DNA of 63,440 bases from Pseudomonadota bacterium. GTDB taxonomy: Bacteria; Pseudomonadota; Gammaproteobacteria; Burkholderiales; Burkholderiaceae_C. Where the stretch lies: the NCBI GenBank assembly GCA_021847345.1, contig JAJZTW010000016.1, forward strand, positions 1-63,440, given 5' to 3'. The position numbers and the translations under genes were made by a program. Below, piece after piece: positions 52,026 through 61,241 of this stretch. The notes beneath the pieces were generated by a model, which saw nothing but the letters and a program-made list of their open reading frames with translations, did not search any database and was not told the DNA's origin. The first letter of the stretch is position 1. Every line of letters begins with the position of its first letter.

Positions 52026-53246
52026 ATGCCCGATCCCGCGCAATCCTCCCCCGTCTCCGGCAGGCTGCCGCGTACCGTCTGGGCACTGGGCTGGGTGAGC
52101 CTGTTCATGGACATGTCCTCCGAGCTGATCCATGCCGTGCTGCCGGTCTACATGAGTTCGGTGCTCGGCCTGAGCCTGTTGAGCATCGGGCTCATCGAGG
52201 GCCTGGCCGAGGCCACTGCGTCGCTGCTCAAGGTCGTCTCCGGCGCATGGTCCGACCGCGTCGGCAAGCGCAAGTGGCTGGCAGTGCTCGGCTACGGCCT
52301 GTCGGCGGCGACCAAGCCGCTGTTTCCGCTCGCCTCGGGCGCCGCCGAGCTCATCGCCGCGCGCCTGCTCGACCGCGTGGGCAAGGGCATTCGCGGCGCA
52401 CCTCGCGACGCGCTGCTGGCCGACGCCACGCCGGCCGGACAACGCAATGCGGCGTACGGACTTCGCCAGAGCATGGACACCGTGGGGGCCTTTCTCGGCC
52501 CGCTGGCCGCCATCGTGCTGCTGGGGTGGATGCCGGGGCATCTGCGCGGCGTGCTGTGGTTCGGCATGCTTCCGGCGCTGGTCGCGGTCGTCGTACTCGT
52601 GCTGGGGGTGCGCGAGCCACGCGGCGCGACCTCGCAAGGCGCGCCGGCGGCGCGGCGCTGGCGCCTGCCCCGCCTGGCGGACGCACGCCGGCTGCCCCGG
52701 GCCTACTGGGTCGTCGTGCTGACCGCCGGGCTTTTCACGCTGGCTCGCCTGTCCGAGGCCTTCCTGGTGCTGCGCGGCCGCCAGCTCGGCTTGTCGCTGC
52801 ACTGGGTGGCTTCGGTCACGCTGGTGTTCAGCCTGGTCTACGCGCTCAGCGCCTACCCGGCCGGCCTGCTGGCGCAGCGGCGCGGTCGCGGTCCGCTGCT
52901 GGCGGCCGGCATGGTGGTGCTGCTGGCATCGATGCTGGCCCTCGCGGCGGGCTCGTTGCCGACACTGTGGCTGGGCGTGGCCTTGTACGGACTGCACCTG
53001 GGCCTGACCCAGGGCGTGTTCGCGGCCGCGGTGGCCGCCACCGCGCCGGCCGAGCTGCGCGGCAGCGCCTTCGGCGTGTTCCACCTGTGCACGGGCATGC
53101 TGCAACTCGTCGCGGGACTGGGAGCCGGCTGGCTGTGGCAGGAGTTCGGCGCGTCGGCAGCCTTCGGCGCCGGCGCGCTGCTGGCTGCCGCGGCGCTGGG
53201 CCTGAGCCTGCTGGCACGCGCCCGCCCGGGCGACGCGCTGGCCTGA
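52026..53246 (+). CDS. MFS transporter
   Basis: A 406-residue membrane protein with about 12 hydrophobic segments. The cytoplasmic loop between segments 2 and 3 carries GAWSDRVGKRKW, the MFS motif A (GxxxDRxGR/K). LLDRVGKGIRGAPRDALLAD is a strong family signature. The substrate is unknown. It is divergent from fnr and convergent with a LysR gene. Confidence 0.9.
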   Translation: MPDPAQSSPVSGRLPRTVWALGWVSLFMDMSSELIHAVLPVYMSSVLGLSLLSIGLIEGLAEATASLLKVVSGAWSDRVGKRKWLAVLGYGLSAATKPLFPLASGAAELIAARLLDRVGKGIRGAPRDALLADATPAGQRNAAYGLRQSMDTVGAFLGPLAAIVLLGWMPGHLRGVLWFGMLPALVAVVVLVLGVREPRGATSQGAPAARRWRLPRLADARRLPRAYWVVVLTAGLFTLARLSEAFLVLRGRQLGLSLHWVASVTLVFSLVYALSAYPAGLLAQRRGRGPLLAAGMVVLLASMLALAAGSLPTLWLGVALYGLHLGLTQGVFAAAVAATAPAELRGSAFGVFHLCTGMLQLVAGLGAGWLWQEFGASAAFGAGALLAAAALGLSLLARARPGDALA

Positions 53247-53248
53247 GC

Positions 53249-53265
53249 CCGGCGCGTCGCGCCGG
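53249..53265. terminator. Hairpin between convergent MFS and LysR genes
   Basis: CCGGCGC (53249-53255) pairs with GCGCCGG (53259-53265). No T run follows. It probably marks the transcript ends of both genes. Confidence 0.4.
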
Positions 53266-53267
53266 CG

Positions 53268-54173
53268 TCAGCCCGCCGGCAGCGCCGACGGGCCGATTCG
53301 CCGCTGTTCGCGCACCACGTCGAGCCAGGCCCGCGCAGCGTGCGACAGATAGGCTCCGCGCAGCCATGCGAGGTCGATGCGCCAGGAGATCTGCGGCTCG
53401 ACGAGTGCGGAAATCGCGAAATCCCCTCCCCGCAGACCCCGCAGCTCGGAGCCGGGCAGCAGTGCGACACCGACTCCGCTTCGAACGAGTTCCTGAATGA
53501 ACCCGATCTGGCCGCTGCGCCCGGCGATCTCGGGCTCGAAGCCGGCTTGCCGGCAGGCTTCGACGATACGCTCGTTGAGCATGTAGGGCGCCAGGAACAG
53601 GATCAGCGGCTCGTCGGCGAGTTCGGCCAGGCGCACCGAGGCATGCCGCGCCCAGCGCGAACGAGCCGGCGCCAGCAGCGCCAGGCGGTCGTCGATGAGC
53701 ATCAAGTGCTCGTAGCGCCGATCGTCGAGCGGGGCCAGCAGGCCGCCGAGTTCGAGCTCGCCTTCGAGCATCGCCTGCTCGATCGCCCGCGAGCCGTCCT
53801 CGTACAGCCTGAGCTCGATTCCCGGGTGGCGCAGCCGGAACGCGTGCATCAGCGGCACGAACAACTGCGGGCCCAGCGGCGGCACGCCGATGCGAAGCTC
53901 TCCCCGCAGGCCGCGCGACAGGTCGGACACGCCGCTGCGGATTGCGGCCGCCTCGCGCAGCATGCGCTCGGCATGGGGCAGCACCAGGCGCCCCGCGTCG
54001 GTGGGCAGTACGCGCCGCGTACCGCGCTGCAACAGCGCCTGCCCGAGATCTCGCTCGAGTTGCGCCACGAGCTTGCTGACCGTGGGCTGCGTGGTGCGCA
54101 GGCGATCCGCGGCGGCAGTGAAGCCCCCGCATTTCACGACCTGCCAGAAGGCCTCCAGTGCGCGAAGTTCCAT
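53268..54173 (-). CDS. LysR-type regulator, probably of the cidAB-like genes
   Basis: A 301-residue regulator. The winged helix is RALEAFWQVVKCGGFTAAAD followed by TTQPTVSKLVAQLE. The effector domain has GLRGELRIGVPPLGP and LVRSGVGVALLPGSE. It is divergent from the cidA/cidB-like pair, the arrangement seen with CidR. Control of that pair is inferred from position. Confidence 0.88.
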   Translation of the reverse strand: MELRALEAFWQVVKCGGFTAAADRLRTTQPTVSKLVAQLERDLGQALLQRGTRRVLPTDAGRLVLPHAERMLREAAAIRSGVSDLSRGLRGELRIGVPPLGPQLFVPLMHAFRLRHPGIELRLYEDGSRAIEQAMLEGELELGGLLAPLDDRRYEHLMLIDDRLALLAPARSRWARHASVRLAELADEPLILFLAPYMLNERIVEACRQAGFEPEIAGRSGQIGFIQELVRSGVGVALLPGSELRGLRGGDFAISALVEPQISWRIDLAWLRGAYLSHAARAWLDVVREQRRIGPSALPAG

Positions 54174-54294
54174 GGAACCGGGGATCCATTCCGTTTTCGA
54201 ATGGATTCAATACTAAAGAGGCATTCATGGAATTCCAAGCCTGGCCTAAAGTGCGGGTTATCCCGAGTCCCCGAAATCGCATCGAGCCCGCGTC

Positions 54295-54780
54295 ATGTCC
54301 CGCTACCCCATTCCGGCCCTGCACGGCGGCAGCATCGAGCAAGCCGCGCGCGCTTCGAGCCCGCCCTTCGGCGCTCCTCTGCGGACCCACCTGCGCGCGG
54401 CCCTGCAGGTGCTGTTCTTCGTCGGCGTCTGGTACGCCACGCAGCGCCTGCTGCAATGGCTGCACTGGTCGCTGCCGGCGGCCGTGCCCGGGCTGTTCGC
54501 CGTGCTGCTGCTGCTCGCCAGCGGCGTGCTGCCGGAGCGCCGCCTGGCGGCCGGCGCGGACTGGCTGCTCGGCGAAATGCTGCTGTTCTTCATCCCGCCG
54601 CTGCTCGCCGTCGTGCGCTATGGCCCGCTGCTGGAGCAAAGCGGCTGGCGCCTGCTGGCCACCATCGTGCTGGGCAGCCTGCTGGTGCTGGTGGGTACCG
54701 GGCTGGTGGTCGAGCGCACCTTGCGCTGGGAGCGTGCGCGCCACGCCGCCCGCGCCCGACGCGCGGAGTCGAGGCCATGA
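54295..54780 (+). CDS. CidA/LrgA family membrane protein
   Basis: A 161-residue protein with four predicted membrane segments (about residues 36-55, 60-78, 88-103 and 120-140). LHWSLPAAVPGLFAVLLLL and MLLFFIPPLLAVVRYGPLL match CidA/LrgA, holin-like proteins linked to programmed lysis or small-metabolite export. Its stop overlaps the next gene (ATGA). Confidence 0.88.
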   Translation: MSRYPIPALHGGSIEQAARASSPPFGAPLRTHLRAALQVLFFVGVWYATQRLLQWLHWSLPAAVPGLFAVLLLLASGVLPERRLAAGADWLLGEMLLFFIPPLLAVVRYGPLLEQSGWRLLATIVLGSLLVLVGTGLVVERTLRWERARHAARARRAESRP

Positions 54781-55481
54781 ACCTGCCCGTCGACGACGCG
54801 CGAGCGGCCAGTGCGATCTGCCTGCTGGCCACGCTGGGCTGCTACGCACTGGCGCGCTGGCTGTATCGCCGCCACCGGCGCGCCTGGCTGCAGCCCCTGC
54901 TGACCGCTCCGCTGGTGCTGCTGGCCCTGCTGCTGCTCAGTGGCATCGACTACAGCGTGTACCTGCATGACACACGCTGGCTGATGTGGATGATGGGCCC
55001 GGCCACCGTGGCTTATGCCTATCCCATCTACCAGCGGCGCGCGCTGCTGCGCCGTTACCCGGTCAGCCTGGCCTGCGGCGTGCTGGCCGGCCTGCTGCTG
55101 GGGCTGCTGGGATCCTGGCTGCTGGCGCACCTGCTCGGGCTGCCCGGCACGGTGGCGCGCAGCGTGCTCACGCGCTCGGTGTCGACCCCGTTCGCGATGG
55201 CTGCGTCGGGCTATTTCGGCGGTTCGCCCGACATCACCGCGCTGTGCGTGCTGGGCACCGGCGTGTTCGGCCTGCTGGTCGGAGAGACGGTGCATGCCTG
55301 GATCGGACTGCGCTCGACGCTGTCGCGCGGCGCGTCGCTGGGAGCCGCCGCGCACGCCGCGGGCACCGCCAAGGCCTACGAACTCGATCCGGAAACCGGA
55401 GCGGTGTCCAGCCTGACCATGGTGTTCGCGGGCATCGCCATGGTGCTCGTGGCGCCGTGGATCGGGCATTGGCTGGGTTGA
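54777..55481 (+). CDS. CidB/LrgB family membrane protein
   Basis: This codes for 234 residues from the ATG that overlaps the cidA-like stop. About seven hydrophobic segments are present. Family signatures are MMGPATVAYAYPIYQRRALL, RSVSTPFAMAASGYFGG and SPDITALCVLGTGVFGLLVG, plus GAAAHAAGTAKAYE. It acts with the CidA/LrgA partner. Antiholin or transporter function is not resolved by sequence. Confidence 0.92.
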   Translation: MNLPVDDARAASAICLLATLGCYALARWLYRRHRRAWLQPLLTAPLVLLALLLLSGIDYSVYLHDTRWLMWMMGPATVAYAYPIYQRRALLRRYPVSLACGVLAGLLLGLLGSWLLAHLLGLPGTVARSVLTRSVSTPFAMAASGYFGGSPDITALCVLGTGVFGLLVGETVHAWIGLRSTLSRGASLGAAAHAAGTAKAYELDPETGAVSSLTMVFAGIAMVLVAPWIGHWLG

Positions 55482-55586
55482 CGCGCCGGACCAAGGGTTC
55501 TGTAAATCCATGTTGCTGACGTAGGCTAATGGCTTGCGCGTCGCGCCACGGCGGATGTCGACCAAAATAGCCTTAGGCGCGTTGTT

Positions 55587-55598
55587 GGGAATATTCCC
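55587..55598. promoter_or_regulatory. Palindrome GGGAATATTCCC
   Basis: A perfect 12-bp palindrome 21 bases upstream of the glycine-zipper gene. A close relative, GGGAAAATTTCCC, lies 75 bases before the next gene. This may be an operator for a shared regulator. Confidence 0.45.
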
Positions 55599-55618
55599 GC
55601 TTCCTCGAGACCTTTCTC

Positions 55619-56377
55619 ATGTCCAGCCCGACCCCACCCTCCTCCGGGGGAAGTTCGATTCCCAAGGCTGCCTGGATCGCCATGGGCACCATCGGCACGC
55701 TGATCGTGGTGCTGCTCGCCGCCGTGCTCTACAAGCTCAGCGTGCCGGGCAACGCGATGCATGCCCAGGTGGCGTCCGCACCGGCTGCGCAGGCCAGCAT
55801 GGCGGCGCCGCAGCCCGGCTCGACCGGAGGCACCGGAGCGCAGTCGGCGGTGGCCGTCACCGGCGCCAGCCCGTCGCGCCAGCCGAGCGCGAACTTCGCG
55901 CCGCTGCCGGGCGCGCGGCATGCGGCTGCCACCCGCACCAGCGAGCGTGATGCCCCGCGCGAGCAGCATGCGCAGGCCGCCGGCGCCGAAAGCTTCGCGC
56001 CGCAGACCTTCGCCCCGCAGGCGCCGGCGCAGCCGGCGGCTCCCGCCTGCGCCGATTGCGGCACGGTCACCGCGGTGGTGCCGGTGCGCGAACCCGGCCA
56101 GGCCAACGGCGTGGGCGCGGTGGTCGGCGGCCTGGTCGGCGGCCTGCTGGGCAACCAGGTCGGCGGTGGCAACGGCCGTACCGCGGCCACCGTGATCGGC
56201 GCGGTGGGCGGTGGATTCGCCGGCAACGAAGTGCAAAAACGCATCGATGCCAAGACGGTGTACCAGGTGCACATCCGCATGGACGATGGCGCCACGCGCA
56301 GCGTCACGCTGAGCAACCCGCCGCCGGTGGGCCAGCGCGTGCGCATGCAGCCCGACGGTTCGCTCAGCCCGATCTGA
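55619..56377 (+). CDS. Glycine-zipper 2TM domain protein
   Basis: A 252-residue protein with one N-terminal membrane segment (about residues 17-41, signal-anchor) and an Ala/Pro/Gln-rich linker. The glycine-zipper 2TM domain (GVGAVVGGLVGGLLGNQVGG, then GAVGGGFAGNEVQKRI) lies at about 163-207. The C-terminus (YQVHIRMDDGATRSVTLSN) is typical of the 17-kDa outer-membrane antigen family. It probably faces the periplasm. Function unknown. Confidence 0.88.
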   Translation: MSSPTPPSSGGSSIPKAAWIAMGTIGTLIVVLLAAVLYKLSVPGNAMHAQVASAPAAQASMAAPQPGSTGGTGAQSAVAVTGASPSRQPSANFAPLPGARHAAATRTSERDAPREQHAQAAGAESFAPQTFAPQAPAQPAAPACADCGTVTAVVPVREPGQANGVGAVVGGLVGGLLGNQVGGGNGRTAATVIGAVGGGFAGNEVQKRIDAKTVYQVHIRMDDGATRSVTLSNPPPVGQRVRMQPDGSLSPI

Positions 56378-56415
56378 CGAGCTCGGGCCCGCGCCGGGCC
56401 GTGGGCAGCATATTG

Positions 56416-56428
56416 GGGAAAATTTCCC
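56416..56428. promoter_or_regulatory. Palindrome GGGAAAATTTCCC
   Basis: A 6-bp dyad around a central A, upstream of the DUF6502 gene. It resembles the palindrome at 55587-55598 in front of the previous gene; both follow a TTG-rich base step. Confidence 0.45.
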
Positions 56429-56502
56429 AGCCAACCGGGGCTGGGCTACCATTCGGTTAATCGAGACTCGTCGCGCGATCGCGCGGCCATGCCCCGCCGA
56501 CC

Positions 56503-57399
56503 ATGGGACGCCCTCCCCTTCGCCCGCCCGCTCCGCCCGCCGCCAGCGCAACCGTGCCGCCCGCGCCCGACGTGCTTCGCGCGCTGGGGGAGGTGCTGGC
56601 GCCGCTGGTTCGATTGCTGCTGGCCAGCGGAGTCGACTACACGCGCCTGACGGCCGAGCTCAAGCCCGTGTTCATCGAGCAGGCGCGCGCCGAATTGCAG
56701 CGCCACGGCCAGCGCGAAACCGATTCGGCCGTCAGCGTGCTCAGCGGAGTGCACCGCAAGGATGTTCGCGCCTGGCGCGAGGGCGGGCTGGGCTCGCGCA
56801 TCGCGCAGGAAATCTCGCCGAGCTCGCAGCTGTTCGCGCGCTGGCTGAGCAGCCCGTCGCTTTGCGACGAGCAGGGACGCCCCAGGGCGCTGCCGCGCAT
56901 GGGAGCCGACAACTCCTTCGAGAGCCTGGCGAGGTCGGTGACGCAGGATGTACATCCCTTCACGCTGCTGGGAGAATTGCTTCGCCTGGGACTCGTGCAG
57001 GTGCGCGAGGTCGACGCACAGGACTGGGTCGAACCCAACCCTGACGGTTTCGTGCCGGCGCCCGGGTCGCGGGAACTGGTCGAGTTGTTCGGCGCCAACA
57101 TGGCCGACCATGCGAACACCGCGGTCGCCAACCTGCTCGGCCAGCGGCCGCGCATGGAACAAAGCGTATTCGCCAGCGGGCTGAGCCCGGAATCGGCGAC
57201 GCAACTGGGGGAACTCGCTCGCACGCTGTGGATGCAGGCGCGCCGGCAGATGATCAGCGAGGCCAGTCGCATGTACGAGGCCGATCGCGGACGTGCCGAT
57301 GCCCGCCACCGCATGCGCTTCGGCGCCTATTACTGGGCGCAGGAACAGGATGAGCCCCCACCGGCCGGGCCGGCGGGCGGCCAGGGAGACCCCTCTTGA
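56503..57399 (+). CDS. DUF6502 family protein
   Basis: A 298-residue soluble protein. A proline-rich N-terminus precedes a helical domain (VRLLLASGVDYTRLTAELKPVF) with GVHRKDVRAWRE, and a middle region EISPSSQLFARWLSSP. The pattern is that of a widespread betaproteobacterial DUF6502 family with a possible helix-turn-helix part. Its stop overlaps the start of the DUF5666 gene, a pairing seen often. Biochemical function is unknown. Confidence 0.85.
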   Translation: MGRPPLRPPAPPAASATVPPAPDVLRALGEVLAPLVRLLLASGVDYTRLTAELKPVFIEQARAELQRHGQRETDSAVSVLSGVHRKDVRAWREGGLGSRIAQEISPSSQLFARWLSSPSLCDEQGRPRALPRMGADNSFESLARSVTQDVHPFTLLGELLRLGLVQVREVDAQDWVEPNPDGFVPAPGSRELVELFGANMADHANTAVANLLGQRPRMEQSVFASGLSPESATQLGELARTLWMQARRQMISEASRMYEADRGRADARHRMRFGAYYWAQEQDEPPPAGPAGGQGDPS

Positions 57400-59039
57400 T
57401 CTCGCGGACCTGCAAGCGCCGGCTGGGCGCGCTGGCCGCCGTGCTGCTGCTGGGAGCGCTCGCCGCCTGCGGTGGCGGCGGCAGCGTGGCCATGACCGGT
57501 GTGGGCACCGGTGGCACAGGCATCTCGCTGGGCACGGTCACGGGCTTCGGCAGCGTGGTCATCGAGGGCCGCGGCTACGACGGCGCGGCACCGCATTACT
57601 TCAACGACGACGACCCGGGCGTGGGCCAGGCGGCGACCTCCGTCGGCCTGGGCCAGCGCCTGCAGCTCATCACCGACTCCAGCGGCAGCGCCGCGCTGAT
57701 CGAGCCCGACGTGGCGGGCCCGCTGCAATCGGTGTCGGCCGCCAGCGGCAGCTTCACGGTCAACGGCCTGCGGGTGCGGGTCAACACCGACCCGTCGGCG
57801 GGCCCGGTCACCTTCTACTCGGGACTCAGCGGCTTTTCCGCGCTGAGCCCCGGCTCCATGGTCGTCGAGGCCGACGGCGCCTTCGGTCTCGACGCATCGG
57901 GCCAGCCCTACCTGCAGGCCACGCGCGTGGTGCAGCTGCCACCCGGCTCACAGGCCGTGCGCCTGACCGGGTTGGTCTCCGGCCTGAACGCCGCCGGCAC
58001 GAGCTTCGACCTCGGCGCGATTCACGTGCAGCTCGACAGCGCGACCCAGGTCTATCCGGCGGGCAGCAAGCTGGCGGACGGGGAGCTGGTCAATGCGTGG
58101 AGCGCGGCGCCCATCAACGCCGGCGTGCTCAGCGCCGGCGTGGTGCGCGTGCGCAGCCTGCTGGGCGCGTCGGGCGCTGCCCGCCTGGGAGGGCTGCTGA
58201 CCCGCGACGCGGCCGGGGCCACGCGCGTGGCCGGCATCGTCGTCACGCCCGCCGACGACAGCGTGGCGACGGCCTTGCAGGCCGTCGGCGTGGGGCAATA
58301 CGTGATCGTGCAAGGCCGCATCGCGCCCGACGGCAGCAGCGTGCTCGCCACCAGCGTCGTGCCCTACGCCAGCCAGCCCGCGCTGGTGGAGCTTCGCGGC
58401 AACATCACCGGCTACGTCGACGACGCCCACTTCCTGGTGCGCGGCGTACCCGTGAACGCATCGGCGGTGGCCGCCGGCGCGCGCCTGGGCAACGGCGTGT
58501 TCGTCGACATCACCGGCGCGGTCGACCCCGCCGCCCCCAACACCGTGCGCGCGTCCAGCCTGCAGGTCGACGCGGCGGCGCCGAGCGGCGGCACCGTGGA
58601 CCTGACAGGCACGGTGAGCCAGTACGACGCCGGCGCCGGCACCTTCCTGCTCAGCTGGACCGACGACGGCGTGACCACCGCGTCGGCGGTCACGCTGCTG
58701 CGCAACGCGGTGCTGAGCGGCCCCGGCGGCAACGGCGCGCTGCCGTCGCTGGCCAATGGGTCCTATGTGGAGGTCGAGGCCACCAGCACGCCGTCGGGGC
58801 TGCAGGCCTACAGCCTGCGCTTCCTGACAGGCAGCGACGACGCGTCGGCTTCGCGCACCAGCGGGCGCGTGTACGCGCTGGACGCCACCGGCTTCTACGT
58901 CAACGGACTGCGCATCCAGATCAACGGGATCACCGTGCAGGGCGGAACCCTGGCGGACGGCGAGGACGTGGACGTGCAGTTCAACACCGACCCGGCCACC
59001 GGGCAGAACCTGGCCAGCGCCATCGCCATCGACGACTGA
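57396..59039 (+). CDS. DUF5666-type repeat lipoprotein
   Basis: This codes for 547 residues from TTG at 57396, overlapping the previous stop, with AGGGAGA upstream. The signal peptide ends in a lipobox (LGALAACGGGG, Cys25). The rest is several repeats of a beta-rich DUF5666 domain, each with phrases like VTGFGSVVIEGRGYD and LTGLVSGLNAAGTSFDLG. It is probably an envelope-anchored protein. A role with the DUF6502 protein is suggested by overlap. Confidence 0.85.
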   Translation: MISRTCKRRLGALAAVLLLGALAACGGGGSVAMTGVGTGGTGISLGTVTGFGSVVIEGRGYDGAAPHYFNDDDPGVGQAATSVGLGQRLQLITDSSGSAALIEPDVAGPLQSVSAASGSFTVNGLRVRVNTDPSAGPVTFYSGLSGFSALSPGSMVVEADGAFGLDASGQPYLQATRVVQLPPGSQAVRLTGLVSGLNAAGTSFDLGAIHVQLDSATQVYPAGSKLADGELVNAWSAAPINAGVLSAGVVRVRSLLGASGAARLGGLLTRDAAGATRVAGIVVTPADDSVATALQAVGVGQYVIVQGRIAPDGSSVLATSVVPYASQPALVELRGNITGYVDDAHFLVRGVPVNASAVAAGARLGNGVFVDITGAVDPAAPNTVRASSLQVDAAAPSGGTVDLTGTVSQYDAGAGTFLLSWTDDGVTTASAVTLLRNAVLSGPGGNGALPSLANGSYVEVEATSTPSGLQAYSLRFLTGSDDASASRTSGRVYALDATGFYVNGLRIQINGITVQGGTLADGEDVDVQFNTDPATGQNLASAIAIDD

Positions 59040-59107
59040 TCCGCGTGTTCGCGCATCCCAGGCCGGGCGCTGCGGCACAATGAAGGCTTTGGCCCCGTGT
59101 CTCGCGC

Positions 59108-59482
59108 ATGCTCTCGTTGTTGTCGATCGCCTGCTTCGCCGTGCTCGGCGCCTGGACGCGCTACGCGCAGTCGCTGCTGGTGCAGCGCTGGCTGGGGCGC
59201 GGATTTCCGTATGCCACGCTGTCCATCAACCTGCTGGGCTCGCTGCTCATGGGCCTGCTGTTCTTCGCCACGGCGGGGCGCATGGACCCCGTGCTGCGTA
59301 CCGGGCTGCTGACGGGCGGGCTGGGCACGTACACCACCTTTTCGACCTTTTCGCTGGAAGTCGTGACCCTGCTCGAGAACCGGGAGACCGTGAAGGCCGT
59401 GGGCTACGCGCTGGTCTCGGTGCTCGGCGGCGTCTCGGCGGCGGCGCTGGGTGCCTTGCTGGCACGAGGAGTCCTGCCTTGA
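59108..59482 (+). CDS. crcB: Fluoride channel CrcB (Fluc)
   Basis: A 124-residue protein with four membrane segments. The signature GGLGTYTTFSTFSLE and Asn in SINLLGSLLMG line the fluoride pore. It exports fluoride as a dual-topology dimer. No fluoride riboswitch was recognised in the short upstream gap. Its stop overlaps the next gene. Confidence 0.95.
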   Translation: MLSLLSIACFAVLGAWTRYAQSLLVQRWLGRGFPYATLSINLLGSLLMGLLFFATAGRMDPVLRTGLLTGGLGTYTTFSTFSLEVVTLLENRETVKAVGYALVSVLGGVSAAALGALLARGVLP

Positions 59483-59796
59483 AAACCGTGACCATGGTTC
59501 GCCTGTATATCCGGGAAGGCGACAAGTTCGAGGGCCACAGCCTGATGCGCGAGGTGTTCCGCCTGCTGCACGACCAGCACCAGGTGGCGGGACTGACCGT
59601 GTTCCGCGGCATCGCCGGCTTCGGCAGCCACGGCGAGAGCCATGCCGACGACCTGCTGCGCCTGAACGTGCACCTGCCGCTGGTGCTCGAGTTCTACGAC
59701 GCACCGGACGTGGTCGAGGTCCTGCTGCCCAGGCTGCGCGAACTGGTCGACCCGCGGCACATCGTGTGCTGGTCGGCGCAGTGCGCGGCGGACTGA
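59479..59796 (+). CDS. DUF190 family protein
   Basis: This codes for 105 residues from TTG overlapping the crcB stop (TTGA); ATG five codons later is the alternative. RLYIREGDKFEGHSLMREVF and GLTVFRGIAGFGSHGE identify DUF190, a PII-like fold often encoded next to crcB. It may regulate or assist the fluoride channel; not proven. Confidence 0.88.
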   Translation: MKTVTMVRLYIREGDKFEGHSLMREVFRLLHDQHQVAGLTVFRGIAGFGSHGESHADDLLRLNVHLPLVLEFYDAPDVVEVLLPRLRELVDPRHIVCWSAQCAAD

Positions 59797-59902
59797 CCCT
59801 GCTCGCCCCAGCGAACATGCATCTACAATTCCTGTTCATGGTCCGGCGTCTCGCCAGCCGGTGAAAACGGCTTGTTGCCGGGCCCGGACACGAGGAGTGA
59901 CC

Positions 59903-60499
59903 ATGGACATTGCCCTGCACGGCTCGACGGCGCCAGGCGCCGGATTCGAGGTTCCGCTGGAAATGCTCGCCGCCTGCCATGGCCGCGTGCAACAGCATTG
60001 CGAACTGCTGCAGCGCCTGCTCGCGCATGTTCGCCAGCATGGAGCTGACGCCCAGGCGCGCGATGCGGCGCAGCGGGTGCTGCGCTATTTCGACACCGCC
60101 GCGCGCTATCACCACGCGGACGAGGAGCAGGACCTGCTGCCCGCGTTGCTCGAGGCCATGGCCGGCTCCGACGCCGTGTGCATACGCGACATGATCCGCC
60201 GCATCGGCAGCGAGCACCGCGCGCTCGAGCAGCGCTGGGCGAGCCTGCGCGAGACCCTGCTGGCGTGGCAGCGCGGCGAGCAGGTCGATCCCGACGAAGC
60301 CCAGGCGCGCGAGTTCATCGACGCCTACGCCGCCCACATGGCCTACGAGGAGGCCGAGGTGATGCCGATGGCGTCGCGCCTGCTCGCCGACGACCAGCTC
60401 GACGCCATCGGCAAGGCCATGCGCGAACGCCGGGGCATCACGCGCCTGCCGGCCGGGCTCACAACTCCTGCGCCGTCGGGCGGAACAGGATCTCGTTGA
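59903..60499 (+). CDS. Hemerythrin-domain protein
   Basis: This codes for 198 residues from ATG with GAGGAG upstream. The four-helix diiron pattern is visible: His26 (CHGRV), a [14 protein letters not shown] stretch, His in GSEHRAL, and [11 protein letters not shown]. Hemerythrin-like proteins bind oxygen or NO or sense metals. The last 41 bases overlap the convergent SDR gene. Confidence 0.92.
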   Translation: MDIALHGSTAPGAGFEVPLEMLAACHGRVQQHCELLQRLLAHVRQHGADAQARDAAQRVLRYFDTAARYHHADEEQDLLPALLEAMAGSDAVCIRDMIRRIGSEHRALEQRWASLRETLLAWQRGEQVDPDEAQAREFIDAYAAHMAYEEAEVMPMASRLLADDQLDAIGKAMRERRGITRLPAGLTTPAPSGGTGSR

Positions 60500-61208
60500 T
60501 GTCGACGTCGTCGGGCTGGCTCATCGCGTAGACGACTGCGCGCGCGAACGAATCGGCGGGGATCGCCAGTTCGTAGAGCTTGCGCACGTTGCGCGCGACG
60601 TCCGGCTCGGTGATGCTGTCGGGCAGCTCGGTGGCCACGGCCCCGGGCGAGATCACCGTGGTGCGGATGTTGTAGGGCTTGACCTCCATGCGCAGGCCCT
60701 CCGAGATCACGCGCACCGCGTGCTTGGTCGCAGCGTAGACGGCGCTGCCCGGGCGCACCTTGTGCCCGGCCACCGAAGACACGTTGATGATGTGCCCCGA
60801 CTTGCGCTCGCGCATGATCGGCAGCACCGCGGCGATGCCGTACAGCACGCCCTTGATGTTGACGTCGATCATGCGGTTCCAGTCTTCGAGCTTTCGCCGC
60901 TCCAGCAGGGAATGCGGCATCAGGCCGGCGTTGTTGATGATCGTGTCGACGCGCCCATGCTCGGCCACCGCCGCGTCGACCAGCGCCTGCACCTGCGCCG
61001 CATCGGTGACGTCGGTGACACGCGCCATCGCGCTGTGTCCCTGCCCGCGCAGCTGCGCGGCCAGGTCCTCGATGCGCTCGCGACGCCGCGCGCCCAGGAC
61101 CACGTGCGCTCCGAGGCCGGCGAGCATGCGCGCCGAGGCCTCGCCCAGCCCGCTGCTGGCGCCGGTGATCACGACCACCTTGTCGTGGATGTTGTTGTTG
61201 GAGTCCAT
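60459..61208 (-). CDS. SDR-family oxidoreductase
   Basis: A 249-residue classical [16 protein letters not shown] binds NADP(H), NNAG is near residue 92, and the active site uses Ser in NVSSVAG and [15 protein letters not shown] suggests NADP preference. It resembles YdfG-like serine or 3-hydroxy-acid dehydrogenases. It is followed on the opposite strand by an overlapping hemerythrin gene. Confidence 0.92.
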   Translation of the reverse strand: MDSNNNIHDKVVVITGASSGLGEASARMLAGLGAHVVLGARRRERIEDLAAQLRGQGHSAMARVTDVTDAAQVQALVDAAVAEHGRVDTIINNAGLMPHSLLERRKLEDWNRMIDVNIKGVLYGIAAVLPIMRERKSGHIINVSSVAGHKVRPGSAVYAATKHAVRVISEGLRMEVKPYNIRTTVISPGAVATELPDSITEPDVARNVRKLYELAIPADSFARAVVYAMSQPDDVDINEILFRPTAQEL

Positions 61209-61241
61209 GTCGAAGATCCGGTCGATGAATCGGATGGGGCG

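Noticed and set aside
59040-59107. Fluoride riboswitch before crcB
   Set aside because: The gap is only 68 bases and lacks the conserved core of the crcB motif.
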